Shown here piece after piece: positions 1 to 5,565 of a stretch of 7,407 nucleotides of DNA. The notes below the pieces were generated by a model. The model saw only the letters and a program-made list of their open reading frames with translations. It was not told the origin of the DNA and searched no databases. A program made the position numbers and the translations under genes. Within the stretch, counting starts at the first letter, position 1, and the number at the start of each line of letters is the position of its first letter. This DNA is from an uncultured Erysipelotrichales bacterium (GTDB taxonomy: Bacteria > Bacillota_I > Bacilli_A > Erysipelotrichales > Coprobacillaceae): contig CAKVJS010000053.1 in assembly GCA_934754755.1 (NCBI GenBank), positions 1 to 7,407 on the forward strand. Reading direction: 5' to 3'.

Positions 1-84
1 GGCTTAAATCAGGCTGGAGATATTGAGATTCATTTCAGCCAACTATTCTCACGAAAGAAAGCAATATTTAAGGCACATGTATAG
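1..84 (+). CDS. 3' end of a DUF4352-type protein, paralogue of the next gene (partial)
   Basis: The window opens inside a reading frame whose last 27 codons end at TAG 82-84. Its tail (GLNQAGDIEI near the start, FKAHV at the end) aligns without gaps to the last 27 residues of the gene at 218-739, with 13 identities, including the shared GxNQxGDIxI and FKAHV blocks. The DNA around the two stop codons is also alike (AAGGCxCATGTATAGGA). I therefore read it as the C-terminus of a tandem paralogue. The start, the N-terminal membrane segment and most of the domain lie upstream, so function cannot be judged beyond family resemblance. No clear terminator follows it, so it may be co-transcribed with the next gene. 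Confidence 0.75.
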   Translation, partial: GLNQAGDIEIHFSQLFSRKKAIFKAHV

Positions 85-180
85 GATAGTATTACTGTGT
101 TTTTCAATATTAAGTGATTAAATGCTGAAGAACACGTAGAATAGATTTATTAATAAATTTTATTATCTTAATAAAGGATT

Positions 181-198
181 AGTACGAAGAGTACGAAT
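181..198 (+). repeat. Tandem 9-bp direct repeat in the leader of the DUF4352 gene
   Basis: AGTACGAAG is followed directly by AGTACGAAT, ending a few bases before the ribosome site AAAGGAG (204-210). It could be a regulator half-site pair or simple slippage; nothing in the sequence decides. Confidence 0.5.
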
Positions 199-217
199 AT
201 AACAAAGGAGAAAACAA

Positions 218-739
218 ATGAAAAAACCAATTTATAAGAGAGTCTGGTTTTGGGTTATTATATTTTTTTTAGTAGGTGGAATCGCTAGTGAAGCAAATAA
301 AAATAAAAATGATGGTGAACTCGTTAAAAAGTCAGATGCTAAGACAACAAATGCAGAGCCTGCAAAGGAGGAAACTACTTTTTATGGTATTGGTCAAACC
401 ATTGCGGCAAGTAATATAGAGTATACTCTTAAAAGTGTAGAGCTAACACCAAAGCGAAATCAATTTTCGAAAAAACAACCAGCACTCGTTGTTAAAATTA
501 CGTATGTAGTAAAAAATAATAGTAGTGGAGAGCTATCCGTTGGTATGGGTACGGAAGTATATGGATCTGATAACAAAAAGGCGGATTCGTATCCAAATGG
601 TAGTACGTATGATAAAGTAGCGCCTGGGATGGAAATAGAATGCTATGAACACTTTGGTATAAATCAGGGTGGAGATATTCAAATTAATTTAAACCCGCGT
701 CTATTGGGAAGAAAAATGGTATTCAAGGCGCATGTATAG
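218..739 (+). CDS. Membrane-anchored DUF4352-type protein (hypothetical)
   Basis: This is a 173-residue protein. The start is ATG 218, with AAAGGAG at 204-210 seven bases upstream. Residues 1-9 are basic and residues 10-22 form one hydrophobic segment, so the protein is probably inserted by its N-terminus with the rest outside the cell. There is no cysteine near the hydrophobic end, so it is not a typical lipoprotein. Residues about 25-52 are a Lys/Glu/Asp/Thr-rich linker. Residues about 55-172 have the look of DUF4352, an Ig-like extracellular fold: a G-I-G-Q-T-I opening, an alternating-strand stretch LVVKITYVVKNNSSGEL (90-106), then a YGSDNKKADSY segment. That family has no established enzymatic role; many members are exported proteins of Gram-positive bacteria. 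It is the second copy of a tandem pair with the partial gene at 1-84, and a terminator follows it. The domain assignment is by pattern only. Confidence 0.8.
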   Translation: MKKPIYKRVWFWVIIFFLVGGIASEANKNKNDGELVKKSDAKTTNAEPAKEETTFYGIGQTIAASNIEYTLKSVELTPKRNQFSKKQPALVVKITYVVKNNSSGELSVGMGTEVYGSDNKKADSYPNGSTYDKVAPGMEIECYEHFGINQGGDIQINLNPRLLGRKMVFKAHV

Positions 740-760
740 GAATTTTTATATATTTAATTA

Positions 761-787
761 GATCACTTAGTGGTCTTTTTTTATTCT
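761..787 (+). terminator. Rho-independent terminator after the DUF4352 gene
   Basis: GATCAC (761-766) pairs with GTGGTC (770-775 region, one G-U pair) across a short loop and is followed by a run of seven T, then ATTCTT. It lies about 20 bases after the stop codon and separates this gene from the amidase. Confidence 0.8.
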
Positions 788-861
788 TATGAATTATGCA
801 CAAAAAATCATATCCATTACTATATACTGTAGATGTAAATATTTTATTAATAATTTTACTA

Positions 862-873
862 ACAAAATTTTGT
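862..873. promoter_or_regulatory. Perfect 12-bp palindrome upstream of the amidase
   Basis: ACAAAATTTTGT is its own reverse complement and lies about 75 bases before the amidase start. A plausible -10 box (TATAGT, 889-894) is just downstream, although no convincing -35 box is seen at the right distance. It is a possible operator, but AT-rich palindromes of this size can arise by chance. Confidence 0.3.
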
Positions 874-895
874 GAGCATGCATAAAAATATAGTA

Positions 896-928
896 GAGTA
901 CTGTCGCCATAAATTTTGCGCGGTACTC
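896..928 (+). promoter_or_regulatory. Leader hairpin before the amidase gene
   Basis: GAGTAC (896-901) pairs with GTACTC (923-928). The stem continues inward as TG plus CGC against GCG plus CG with a single bulged T at 904, giving about 11 base pairs around the loop CATAAATTTT (908-917). It ends ten bases before the ribosome site and is unusually G+C-rich for this DNA. No T run follows, so it is not a simple terminator; it may act as an RNA control or stability element. Confidence 0.45.
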
Positions 929-949
929 AAATTAAATAAGGAGAGAATC

Positions 950-1819
950 ATGGATATAAGACAAAAATTAGTGGATCCTAGTAAATATAATTTAAAGTGT
1001 CCGTATGCAATGAGTCCAACACGAATTGTTGTACACAATACAGAAAATGATGCCAGTGCGGATAATGAAATTCAATATATGATTACCAATAACTCTACAA
1101 CATCCTTCCATATAGCAGTGGATAACATAGAGGCGGTCCAAGGATTGCCGTTAAATCGAAATGGATGGCATGCTGGTGATGGAAATGGTGCAGGAAATAG
1201 ACAAGGTATTGGAATCGAGATATGTTACAGTAAAAGTGGCGGAGCGCGCTTTAATGAAGCAGAGGCTAGGGCTGCTACACTCATCGCGCAACTGCTTGTA
1301 GAAAGAGGCTGGGGACTGGCACAGGTCACGAAGCACCAGGACTATAGTGGAAAATATTGTCCACGTAGGACGCTGGATTTAGGATGGGATCGATTCTTAA
1401 ATATGGTTGCGATTGCAATGAATCAACAACCGATGTCAGGTAATAGTGCGCCGGCACCTTCCCCGGAAGGTTTGCAAGTAGGTGATACAATTCATATTAA
1501 AGGATTGTATATTGTTGCTGATACAGCTAAGTATGCGGGTATTTATCAGATAAAAAATAGTACCCTAGCGGGTGGTTCTTTTAGTTGGTTGGATAATGGA
1601 ATTCCCGAAACATGCGTGGATTTGACCAATAGTGCTGGTATAAAACGGGCTAATAGTGATACCGTGCATGCTAAGAAAAATGACTATTTCAATTTTCCAG
1701 GTACTTTTAAAATAGTAGAAAAGATGATGGATAATGGTAAAGAATACCTTAAACTAGATTTTAATAACAATGTAAATTATCAATTCTGGGTAATAGAGGA
1801 TCGCTGTATTAAGGTATAA
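950..1819 (+). CDS. N-acetylmuramoyl-L-alanine amidase (Amidase_2 / PlyL-XlyA type endolysin)
   Basis: This 289-residue peptidoglycan hydrolase should cut the bond between N-acetylmuramic acid and L-alanine. ATG 950 is chosen because AAGGAG lies at 938-943 with six bases of spacing; the open frame reaches back to GTG 872 but that start has no ribosome site. Residues about 10-150 are an Amidase_2 domain: VVHNT with His29, a SFH strand, NGWHAGDGNG (71-80), GIEIC with Glu90, and KHQDYSGKYCPRRTL with His129, Lys135 and Cys137. From memory, these match the zinc ligands and catalytic pair of the Bacillus PlyL amidase, even in numbering, so it should be active. A Pro/Ser/Ala-rich linker (about 160-172) leads to residues 175-289, which I do not recognise; a wall-binding role is expected by position. 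There is no signal peptide, as in phage endolysins that depend on a holin, yet no holin or other phage gene is visible. It may be a prophage remnant, a bacteriocin-like lysin or a domesticated gene. Confidence 0.9.
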   Translation: MDIRQKLVDPSKYNLKCPYAMSPTRIVVHNTENDASADNEIQYMITNNSTTSFHIAVDNIEAVQGLPLNRNGWHAGDGNGAGNRQGIGIEICYSKSGGARFNEAEARAATLIAQLLVERGWGLAQVTKHQDYSGKYCPRRTLDLGWDRFLNMVAIAMNQQPMSGNSAPAPSPEGLQVGDTIHIKGLYIVADTAKYAGIYQIKNSTLAGGSFSWLDNGIPETCVDLTNSAGIKRANSDTVHAKKNDYFNFPGTFKIVEKMMDNGKEYLKLDFNNNVNYQFWVIEDRCIKV

Positions 1820-1834
1820 TAATTTTATAGTGAT

Positions 1835-1862
1835 GAATCCCTGCTAGTATTAGTGGGGATTC
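1835..1862 (+). other. Strong hairpin after the amidase gene, without a T run
   Basis: GAATCCCTGCTA (1835-1846) pairs over all 12 positions (two G-U) with TAGTGGGGATTC (1851-1862) across the loop GTAT. It lies 16 bases after the amidase stop, where a terminator is expected, but the sequence after it (CCTAATGCAG) has no T tract. It may be an imperfect terminator or a 3'-end stabiliser. Confidence 0.55.
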
Positions 1863-1931
1863 CCTAATGCAGAACTTAGATATAGGATATAAAATAACGA
1901 AGTTTCTCTTTTATTTACGCTTAGTATAGTT

Positions 1932-1937
1932 TATAAT
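1932..1937 (+). promoter_or_regulatory. Possible -10 box of the regulator promoter
   Basis: TATAAT stands about 95 bases before the regulator start in the 1863-2031 gap. The hexamer 17 bases upstream (TTTTAT) is a poor -35 box, so this would be a weak promoter. It is the best candidate in the gap, but uncertain. Confidence 0.3.
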
Positions 1938-1982
1938 TTAGTAGCAAAAAGCGAGCAAAAAAGATAGAGTCAACTAGGAATA

Positions 1983-2004
1983 GGGAATGAATGATTCACT
2001 TCCT
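1983..2004. promoter_or_regulatory. Imperfect palindrome in the regulator leader
   Basis: TGAAT (1988-1992) and ATTCA (1994-1998) flank a central G. GGAA (1984-1987) and TTCC (2000-2003) extend the symmetry after one unpaired C. It lies about 30 bases before the regulator start, in the position of an autoregulatory operator or a leader hairpin. It does not resemble the candidate operator at 2822-2841. Confidence 0.3.
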
Positions 2005-2031
2005 GAGTAAATGATAAGAGGCGATATATGT

Positions 2032-2757
2032 ATGGATGATATTATAAAAAATGCTGCTATCCCACTGTATGTGCAATTAAAGAATAAAATAAAGAAGGAT
2101 ATCCGTGTTGGTATATATAAACCGGGGGATCAAATTCCTTCAGAAACAACGATGCAGGAAAAATATCAGGTAAGCCGGATTACGATTCGTAATGCAATTA
2201 AAGAATTACAAAGTGAAGGGTATATTCAAAAGGTGCATGGAAAAGGTAGTTATGTATCAGAGTCTGATTTGAATCGATTGCCAGCTGGTGTTACCAGTCT
2301 ATCCGATGATGCTAAGATGCAGGGAAAGATAGCGCAAGCAATTGTATTTGATACATACTATGAAAAGATTAGTGGTGCGTTGGATAAACAATTTTTTGAT
2401 CCAATGCAAGAAGAAATTATCGTAATTCAGCGGTTACGCAAAATAGATGAAATACCGCTTATGATAGAAGAAGTACATTTTCCAATGAAATACAAAGATA
2501 TTTTATATGCTGATTTAAATCGATCTTTATATGATATTTTGTTAGAAATGTATCATGTGGTTCCCTCCAATAAAGGTAGGCGATCCGCCCGTATTATCTA
2601 TGCATCTATAGAACAGGCAAAGATACTAAATATAGCGCCAGATACACCGGTTATTGAGTCGGAAATGGGTGTCTTTGATGAAAGAGGAGAGCCTATACAT
2701 ACCTTGCGAGAAATCGTTCGAGGTGACAATGACAAATTTTTTAAATGGTATTTTTAA
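2032..2757 (+). CDS. GntR-family (HutC/UTRA) transcriptional regulator of the adjacent PTS-deglycase operon
   Basis: This is a 241-residue DNA-binding regulator, a usual length for the HutC subfamily. ATG 2032 is preferred because AAGAGG lies at 2016-2021; ATG 2011 is in frame but has no ribosome site and would add seven residues. Residues about 10-76 are the GntR winged helix: PLYVQLKNKI, GIYKPGDQIPSE, the recognition helix YQVSRITIRNAIKEL, and the wing HGKGSYV. Residues about 96-235 form a UTRA effector domain, with VIQRLRKIDEIPLMIEE and the late PVIESEMGVFDERGEPI block. UTRA domains commonly bind phosphorylated sugars or related metabolites. In Bacillus, the related FrlR controls fructosamine genes, and here the next gene is an FrlB-like deglycase, so I infer it represses that operon and is relieved by a pathway intermediate. 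Its own terminator overlaps the stop codon, and a symmetric candidate operator lies 65 bases further on. Confidence 0.92.
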   Translation: MDDIIKNAAIPLYVQLKNKIKKDIRVGIYKPGDQIPSETTMQEKYQVSRITIRNAIKELQSEGYIQKVHGKGSYVSESDLNRLPAGVTSLSDDAKMQGKIAQAIVFDTYYEKISGALDKQFFDPMQEEIIVIQRLRKIDEIPLMIEEVHFPMKYKDILYADLNRSLYDILLEMYHVVPSNKGRRSARIIYASIEQAKILNIAPDTPVIESEMGVFDERGEPIHTLREIVRGDNDKFFKWYF

Positions 2758-2778
2758 GAGCAGATTGCTCTTTTTTTT
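2756..2778 (+). terminator. Rho-independent terminator of the regulator gene
   Basis: AAGAGCA (2756-2762) pairs perfectly with TGCTCTT (2766-2772) across the loop GAT, and the T run continues to 2778. The stem begins inside the TAA stop codon. It isolates the regulator transcript from the operon. Confidence 0.9.
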
Positions 2779-2787
2779 ATTTACATA

Positions 2788-2816
2788 TTGACATATTGAA
2801 AACGCTATTATAATAT
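2788..2816 (+). promoter_or_regulatory. Promoter of the deglycase-PTS operon
   Basis: A perfect -35 box TTGACA (2788-2793) is followed by TATAAT (2809-2814) with a short spacer of 15 bases, or by TAATAT (2811-2816) at the ideal 17 bases. Either reading gives a transcription start near 2821-2825, directly at the candidate operator. The off-optimum arrangement may hold basal activity down. Confidence 0.75.
2796..2810. promoter_or_regulatory. Catabolite-responsive element (cre) inside the operon promoter
   Basis: TTGAAAACGCTATTA matches the cre consensus WTGNAANCGNWNNCW at every position except the penultimate C, which is T. It fills the spacer between the -35 and -10 boxes, so CcpA bound here would block RNA polymerase. 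This fits glucose repression of a secondary carbon-source operon. Confidence 0.7.
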
Positions 2817-2821
2817 ATATG

Positions 2822-2841
2822 TAACGAGTTATAACGAGTTA
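2822..2841. promoter_or_regulatory. Candidate operator for the GntR regulator (two abutting TAACGAGTTA copies)
   Basis: Two identical decamers TAACGAGTTA abut. Each has complementary ends (TAAC and GTTA), and their junction forms the perfect palindrome GTTATAAC. The 20-bp whole is symmetric at 16 of 20 positions. It lies just after the -10 box, at or after the transcription start, where a bound repressor would block transcription. That the upstream GntR protein is the binder is inferred from position and symmetry. Confidence 0.65.
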
Positions 2842-2849
2842 AAGAAAAT

Positions 2850-2877
2850 ATATGCTTAATTGGCCAAGAAAGCATAT
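2850..2877 (+). promoter_or_regulatory. Leader hairpin touching the deglycase ribosome site
   Basis: ATATGCTT (2850-2857) pairs perfectly with AAGCATAT (2870-2877) around a 12-base loop that itself holds the palindrome TTGGCCAA. Only one base separates the stem from the ribosome site AAGGGGAG (2879-2886). It could tune translation or protect the 5' end of the operon mRNA. Confidence 0.4.
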
Positions 2878-2892
2878 CAAGGGGAGAAAAAT

Positions 2893-3864
2893 ATGGAAAT
2901 CAAGAATATCGTTAACCAAATTTTAAATGAGAAGAAAGAAATTAAAAATGTTGTTTGGATTGCTTGTGGAGGATCTAACGGAAACAATTTTGGTGCTCAT
3001 TATTTTATGAGTAGAGAGGCAAAAAATATCCATTCAGAAATGTTTACCAGTAATGAATTTGTATATGCACCACCGAAATATGTAGGTAGTAATACAATTG
3101 CTATTTTAACTTCTATGAAGGGTACACCAGAAACGAGTGAGGCGGCTAAAGTCGCAAACGAATTAGGGGCTGCTACGATTGGTTTATATGGCCAAGAATC
3201 TTTGTTAAGCGAAACTTGTCATTATGGTATCCAATACGAAAGCTTAGCGAAAGATGATTCGGATCAAGGAAAATCGAATTCCGCGTATTGCTTACAATTA
3301 GCGATTGAAATTTTAAATGCAACAGAGGGATATGCGCATTATAACGAAGCTATGAGTGTTTTTCCAAAACTAAATGATTTATATATACAAGGAAAAGAAA
3401 AGGTGACGCCTTTAGCTGCAAAATGGGCACAGGAAAACAAAGACAAGAATTTTATTCAAATTATGGGTTGTGGGCCAGCTAGTGCAGCAGCTTATACCTT
3501 CTCGATTTGTAATGTAATGGAAATGCTCCAAATCCAGTCTAATTATATTAACTGTTGTGAATTCTTCCATGGACCATTCGAAATAGTGGATCAAGATACT
3601 TCTATTTTCCTATTGGTTTCAGAGGGTAGAACACGTAAAGCAGATGAACGCGTAATTACCTTCTTAAATAAGTACGGTGGTGATAAAGTGTATACTTTGG
3701 AAGCAAAGGAATTAGGTATAGACAGCATTGACGCGTCAGTGCGAGAATATTTCAATCATTCCCTATTTACCCCTATCCTGAACAATGTGTATATGCGTGA
3801 AATGGCTAAGGCTATTGATAAGGATTACACATCTAGACGGTATATGTGGAAAGTAGAATACTAA
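2893..3864 (+). CDS. SIS-domain sugar-amine deglycase, fructoselysine/glucoselysine-6-phosphate type (FrlB/Gfr-like)
   Basis: This 323-residue cytoplasmic enzyme should cleave a phosphorylated Amadori or related product into a hexose 6-phosphate and a free amine or amino acid. ATG 2893 has AAGGGGAG at 2879-2886 six bases upstream; an in-frame TTG at 2860 lies inside the leader hairpin and has no such site. It has two SIS domains: residues about 18-150 (VVWIACGGSNGNNFGA, then AILTSMKGTPETSEA) and about 175-310 (FIQIMGCGPASAAA, then CCEFFHGPFEIVDQ). Glu223 and His226 of the EFFHGPFE motif correspond to the active-site region of E. coli FrlB (EFRHGPLEIV), and the tail RRYMWKVEY matches the FrlB-type C-terminus. 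The short N-terminus lacks the glutaminase domain of GlmS. The mannose-family PTS genes that follow point to the gfr-type pathway known from Salmonella and Enterococcus faecium. The exact substrate cannot be read from sequence; glucoselysine, fructoselysine and fructose-asparagine types are all possible. Confidence 0.85.
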   Translation: MEIKNIVNQILNEKKEIKNVVWIACGGSNGNNFGAHYFMSREAKNIHSEMFTSNEFVYAPPKYVGSNTIAILTSMKGTPETSEAAKVANELGAATIGLYGQESLLSETCHYGIQYESLAKDDSDQGKSNSAYCLQLAIEILNATEGYAHYNEAMSVFPKLNDLYIQGKEKVTPLAAKWAQENKDKNFIQIMGCGPASAAAYTFSICNVMEMLQIQSNYINCCEFFHGPFEIVDQDTSIFLLVSEGRTRKADERVITFLNKYGGDKVYTLEAKELGIDSIDASVREYFNHSLFTPILNNVYMREMAKAIDKDYTSRRYMWKVEY

Positions 3865-3881
3865 ATATGAATACTTGCGTG

Positions 3882-3907
3882 GTATTAAGTGGTGATCTAC
3901 TTAATAT
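3882..3907 (+). other. Intercistronic hairpin between deglycase and EIIC
   Basis: TATTAAGTGG (3883-3892) pairs with CTACTTAATA (3897-3906, one G-U) around the loop TGAT; one more G-U pair closes the base. No T run follows. It lies in the 94-base gap between two genes of one operon, so it may set a processing or partial-attenuation point that gives enzyme and transporter different levels. Confidence 0.5.
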
Positions 3908-3958
3908 AATAATTCTAGAATGTAAAAGTAACGATTCAACATGAGAGGGTGAGGGGAT

Positions 3959-4702
3959 ATGCAAACCATTGGTATTTTTCTTGTTGCCTGTTTAGGATAT
4001 AGTGAATATCTTACAGGTAAGTCTATGTTAACAAGACCATTAGTAACGGGACCACTAGTCGGACTCGTTATGGGTGATGTAGCGTTAGGTTGTAAGTGTG
4101 GTGCGGCGATAGAATTGGCGTTAATGGGTGCTGTTGGGATCGGTGCCTCGATACCACCAGAAGTAGTATCCGGGGGAGTTCTTGGAACAGCCTTTGCGAT
4201 TTCTGGACATAAGGATGCCGGTATGGCAGTAGCCTTAGGACTTTCTATTGCAACGTTAGTTATGTTATTTAAGAATGCTCTGTTAATTATTGTTGCTCCT
4301 TTATTTATGCAAAGGGCAGATATTTACGCAAAAGAGGGCGATATTAAGGGCGTTTGTCGGACGCACATATTAACAGGAGTTGTGGGACATTTTATGATAT
4401 TAATTATCTTAATTGTTGTTTCTTTTCAACTAGGCGTAGGGGTAGTGCAGCAATTATTAGATCATATTCCAATGTTTATTCAAAATGGATTAACTGTGGC
4501 TTCCAATATTTTACCTGCATTAGGTTTCGCTATTTTATTACAAATGATGGTTAACAAGAAAATTGTATCTTTCTTAATGATAGGTTTTGTTTTGACCGCA
4601 TATCTACAAATGCCGGTACTTGGTGTAGCCATGATCGCATCTGGAATCGTTCTATATATGTATATGAATGGTGTTACTGAGGAACAGGAGGATGACTTTT
4701 AA
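3959..4702 (+). CDS. PTS system mannose-family EIIC component
   Basis: This is a 247-residue integral membrane protein, part of the sugar channel of a mannose-type phosphotransferase system (EII-Sor family). The start is ATG 3959; AGAGGGTGA at 3944-3952 gives six bases of spacing. It contains several hydrophobic segments and the family hallmark region after a short first helix: LTRPLVTGPLVGLVMGD (24-40), then GAAIELALMGAVGIGASIPPE (48-68), the conserved substrate-region block with an invariant-type Glu. A late cytoplasmic loop around residues 118-133 (MQRADIYAKEGDIKGVCR) is also typical. It is followed two bases later by EIID, its obligate partner. Homologous systems use EIIA and EIIB domains for phosphoryl transfer, and none is encoded in this window. 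Position after a deglycase suggests a glycated amino acid as substrate, as in the gfr systems; that is inference. Confidence 0.92.
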   Translation: MQTIGIFLVACLGYSEYLTGKSMLTRPLVTGPLVGLVMGDVALGCKCGAAIELALMGAVGIGASIPPEVVSGGVLGTAFAISGHKDAGMAVALGLSIATLVMLFKNALLIIVAPLFMQRADIYAKEGDIKGVCRTHILTGVVGHFMILIILIVVSFQLGVGVVQQLLDHIPMFIQNGLTVASNILPALGFAILLQMMVNKKIVSFLMIGFVLTAYLQMPVLGVAMIASGIVLYMYMNGVTEEQEDDF

Positions 4703-4704
4703 TT

Positions 4705-5565
4705 ATGGATACTATCATAGAGGAAGAAGAGGTAGTAGTAGTTAGTCAAACAAAGGCAGAAAGTGTCATTACTAAGAGAGATTTAATGCGTGTGTTTTAT
4801 CGTTCCTTAACACTAGAATTATCATGGAATTTCGTTAGACAAATGCATGGGGGATTCGTCTATGCTATGTCTCCAATCATACAGAAACTATATCGTAATA
4901 AAGAGGATCGGGCTAAGGCCTTGCAAAGGCATCTAGAATTCTTCAACATTACTCCTTATTGTTCAACGATTGTTTTTGGCATAGTAATTGCAATGGAAGA
5001 ACAAAATACAAGGATGGATAATTATGATGTAGAGGCTATAAATAATATTAAAGCTAGTTTAATGGGTCCTCTTTCTGGTATTGGTGACTGTTTGTTTCTA
5101 GGTACCTGGCGGATCATATGCGCTGGTATCGGTATCTCAATTGCGAGTACAGGAAATTATTTTGGAGGTATATTGTTTCTTGTTTTATATAATATACCAG
5201 CCTTATTATTACGTTATGTTGGTTTAATGAAGGGCTATGAATTAGGTACTGCATTATTGGATAAATTACAAAAATCAGGACTCATGGACCGGGTGATGAG
5301 TTTAACTGGAATCCTAGGATTAATGACACTTGGGTCTATGATTGCAACAATGGTTGTTGTAAAGGTGCCAATGAGTTTTGGTTCTGGTAAGGCAATCACT
5401 TCCTTGCAATCTACATTAGATACCATTATGCCATGTCTATTACCGGCGCTAATAACCGGAATAATATATTGGTTACTAACGAAACGGGTCAATGTAACAC
5501 ATATATTAATTGGGATCATTGTGTTATCTATAATAGGAACGTATTTTGGAATAGTATCTGTTTAA
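4705..5565 (+). CDS. PTS system mannose-family EIID component
   Basis: This 286-residue membrane protein pairs with EIIC to form the transport channel of mannose-family PTS complexes. The start is ATG 4705, two bases after the EIIC stop; AGGAGG at 4686-4691 lies inside the EIIC end, 13 bases upstream, a long spacing that suggests translational coupling. A Glu/Val-rich N-terminus (EEEEVVVV, residues 6-13) precedes the family core: KRDLMRVFYRSLTLELSWNF (24-43), an RHLEFFNITPY block, IAMEEQNTRMD, and the signature SLMGPLSGIGDCLFLGTWR, which matches the family pattern GPLAGxGDxxFWGTxRP. Hydrophobic helices fill residues about 145-175 and 195-285. The protein is complete with a normal length. It ends the operon, directly before a strong terminator. 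Confidence 0.93.
   Translation: MDTIIEEEEVVVVSQTKAESVITKRDLMRVFYRSLTLELSWNFVRQMHGGFVYAMSPIIQKLYRNKEDRAKALQRHLEFFNITPYCSTIVFGIVIAMEEQNTRMDNYDVEAINNIKASLMGPLSGIGDCLFLGTWRIICAGIGISIASTGNYFGGILFLVLYNIPALLLRYVGLMKGYELGTALLDKLQKSGLMDRVMSLTGILGLMTLGSMIATMVVVKVPMSFGSGKAITSLQSTLDTIMPCLLPALITGIIYWLLTKRVNVTHILIGIIVLSIIGTYFGIVSV

Noticed and set aside
146..175. Terminator from the inverted repeat TTTATTAA / TTAATAAA between the two DUF4352 genes
   Set aside because: It is entirely A/T with no GC core and no T run after it, and such repeats are expected by chance in this composition.
872..949. Longer amidase starting at GTG 872
   Set aside because: There is no ribosome site before it, and the extra 26 residues overlap the leader palindrome and hairpin and are not a signal peptide. 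ATG 950 has AAGGAG at ideal spacing, and the homologous domain starts there.
2011..2031. Regulator starting at ATG 2011
   Set aside because: It has no ribosome site, while AAGAGG serves ATG 2032 and the GntR domain begins soon after that residue.
2860..2892. Longer deglycase starting at TTG 2860
   Set aside because: The codon lies in the loop of the leader hairpin with no ribosome site; ATG 2893 has AAGGGGAG six bases upstream.
3905..3910. A separate promoter for EIIC from the TATAAT before it
   Set aside because: No -35 box lies at 16-18 bases; the nearest TTG-type hexamer (3875-3880) is 24 bases away, and the -10 overlaps the hairpin end.
4354..4554. Separate small gene inside the EIIC region on the + strand
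   Set aside because: It is wholly inside EIIC in another frame, Cys/Arg/Tyr-rich, with no ribosome site and no recognisable domain.
5235..5519. Minus-strand frames inside EIID, the pilin-like gene, the deglycase and the amidase
   Set aside because: All lie within strong + strand genes, lack ribosome sites and domains, and have compositions typical of antisense shadows.
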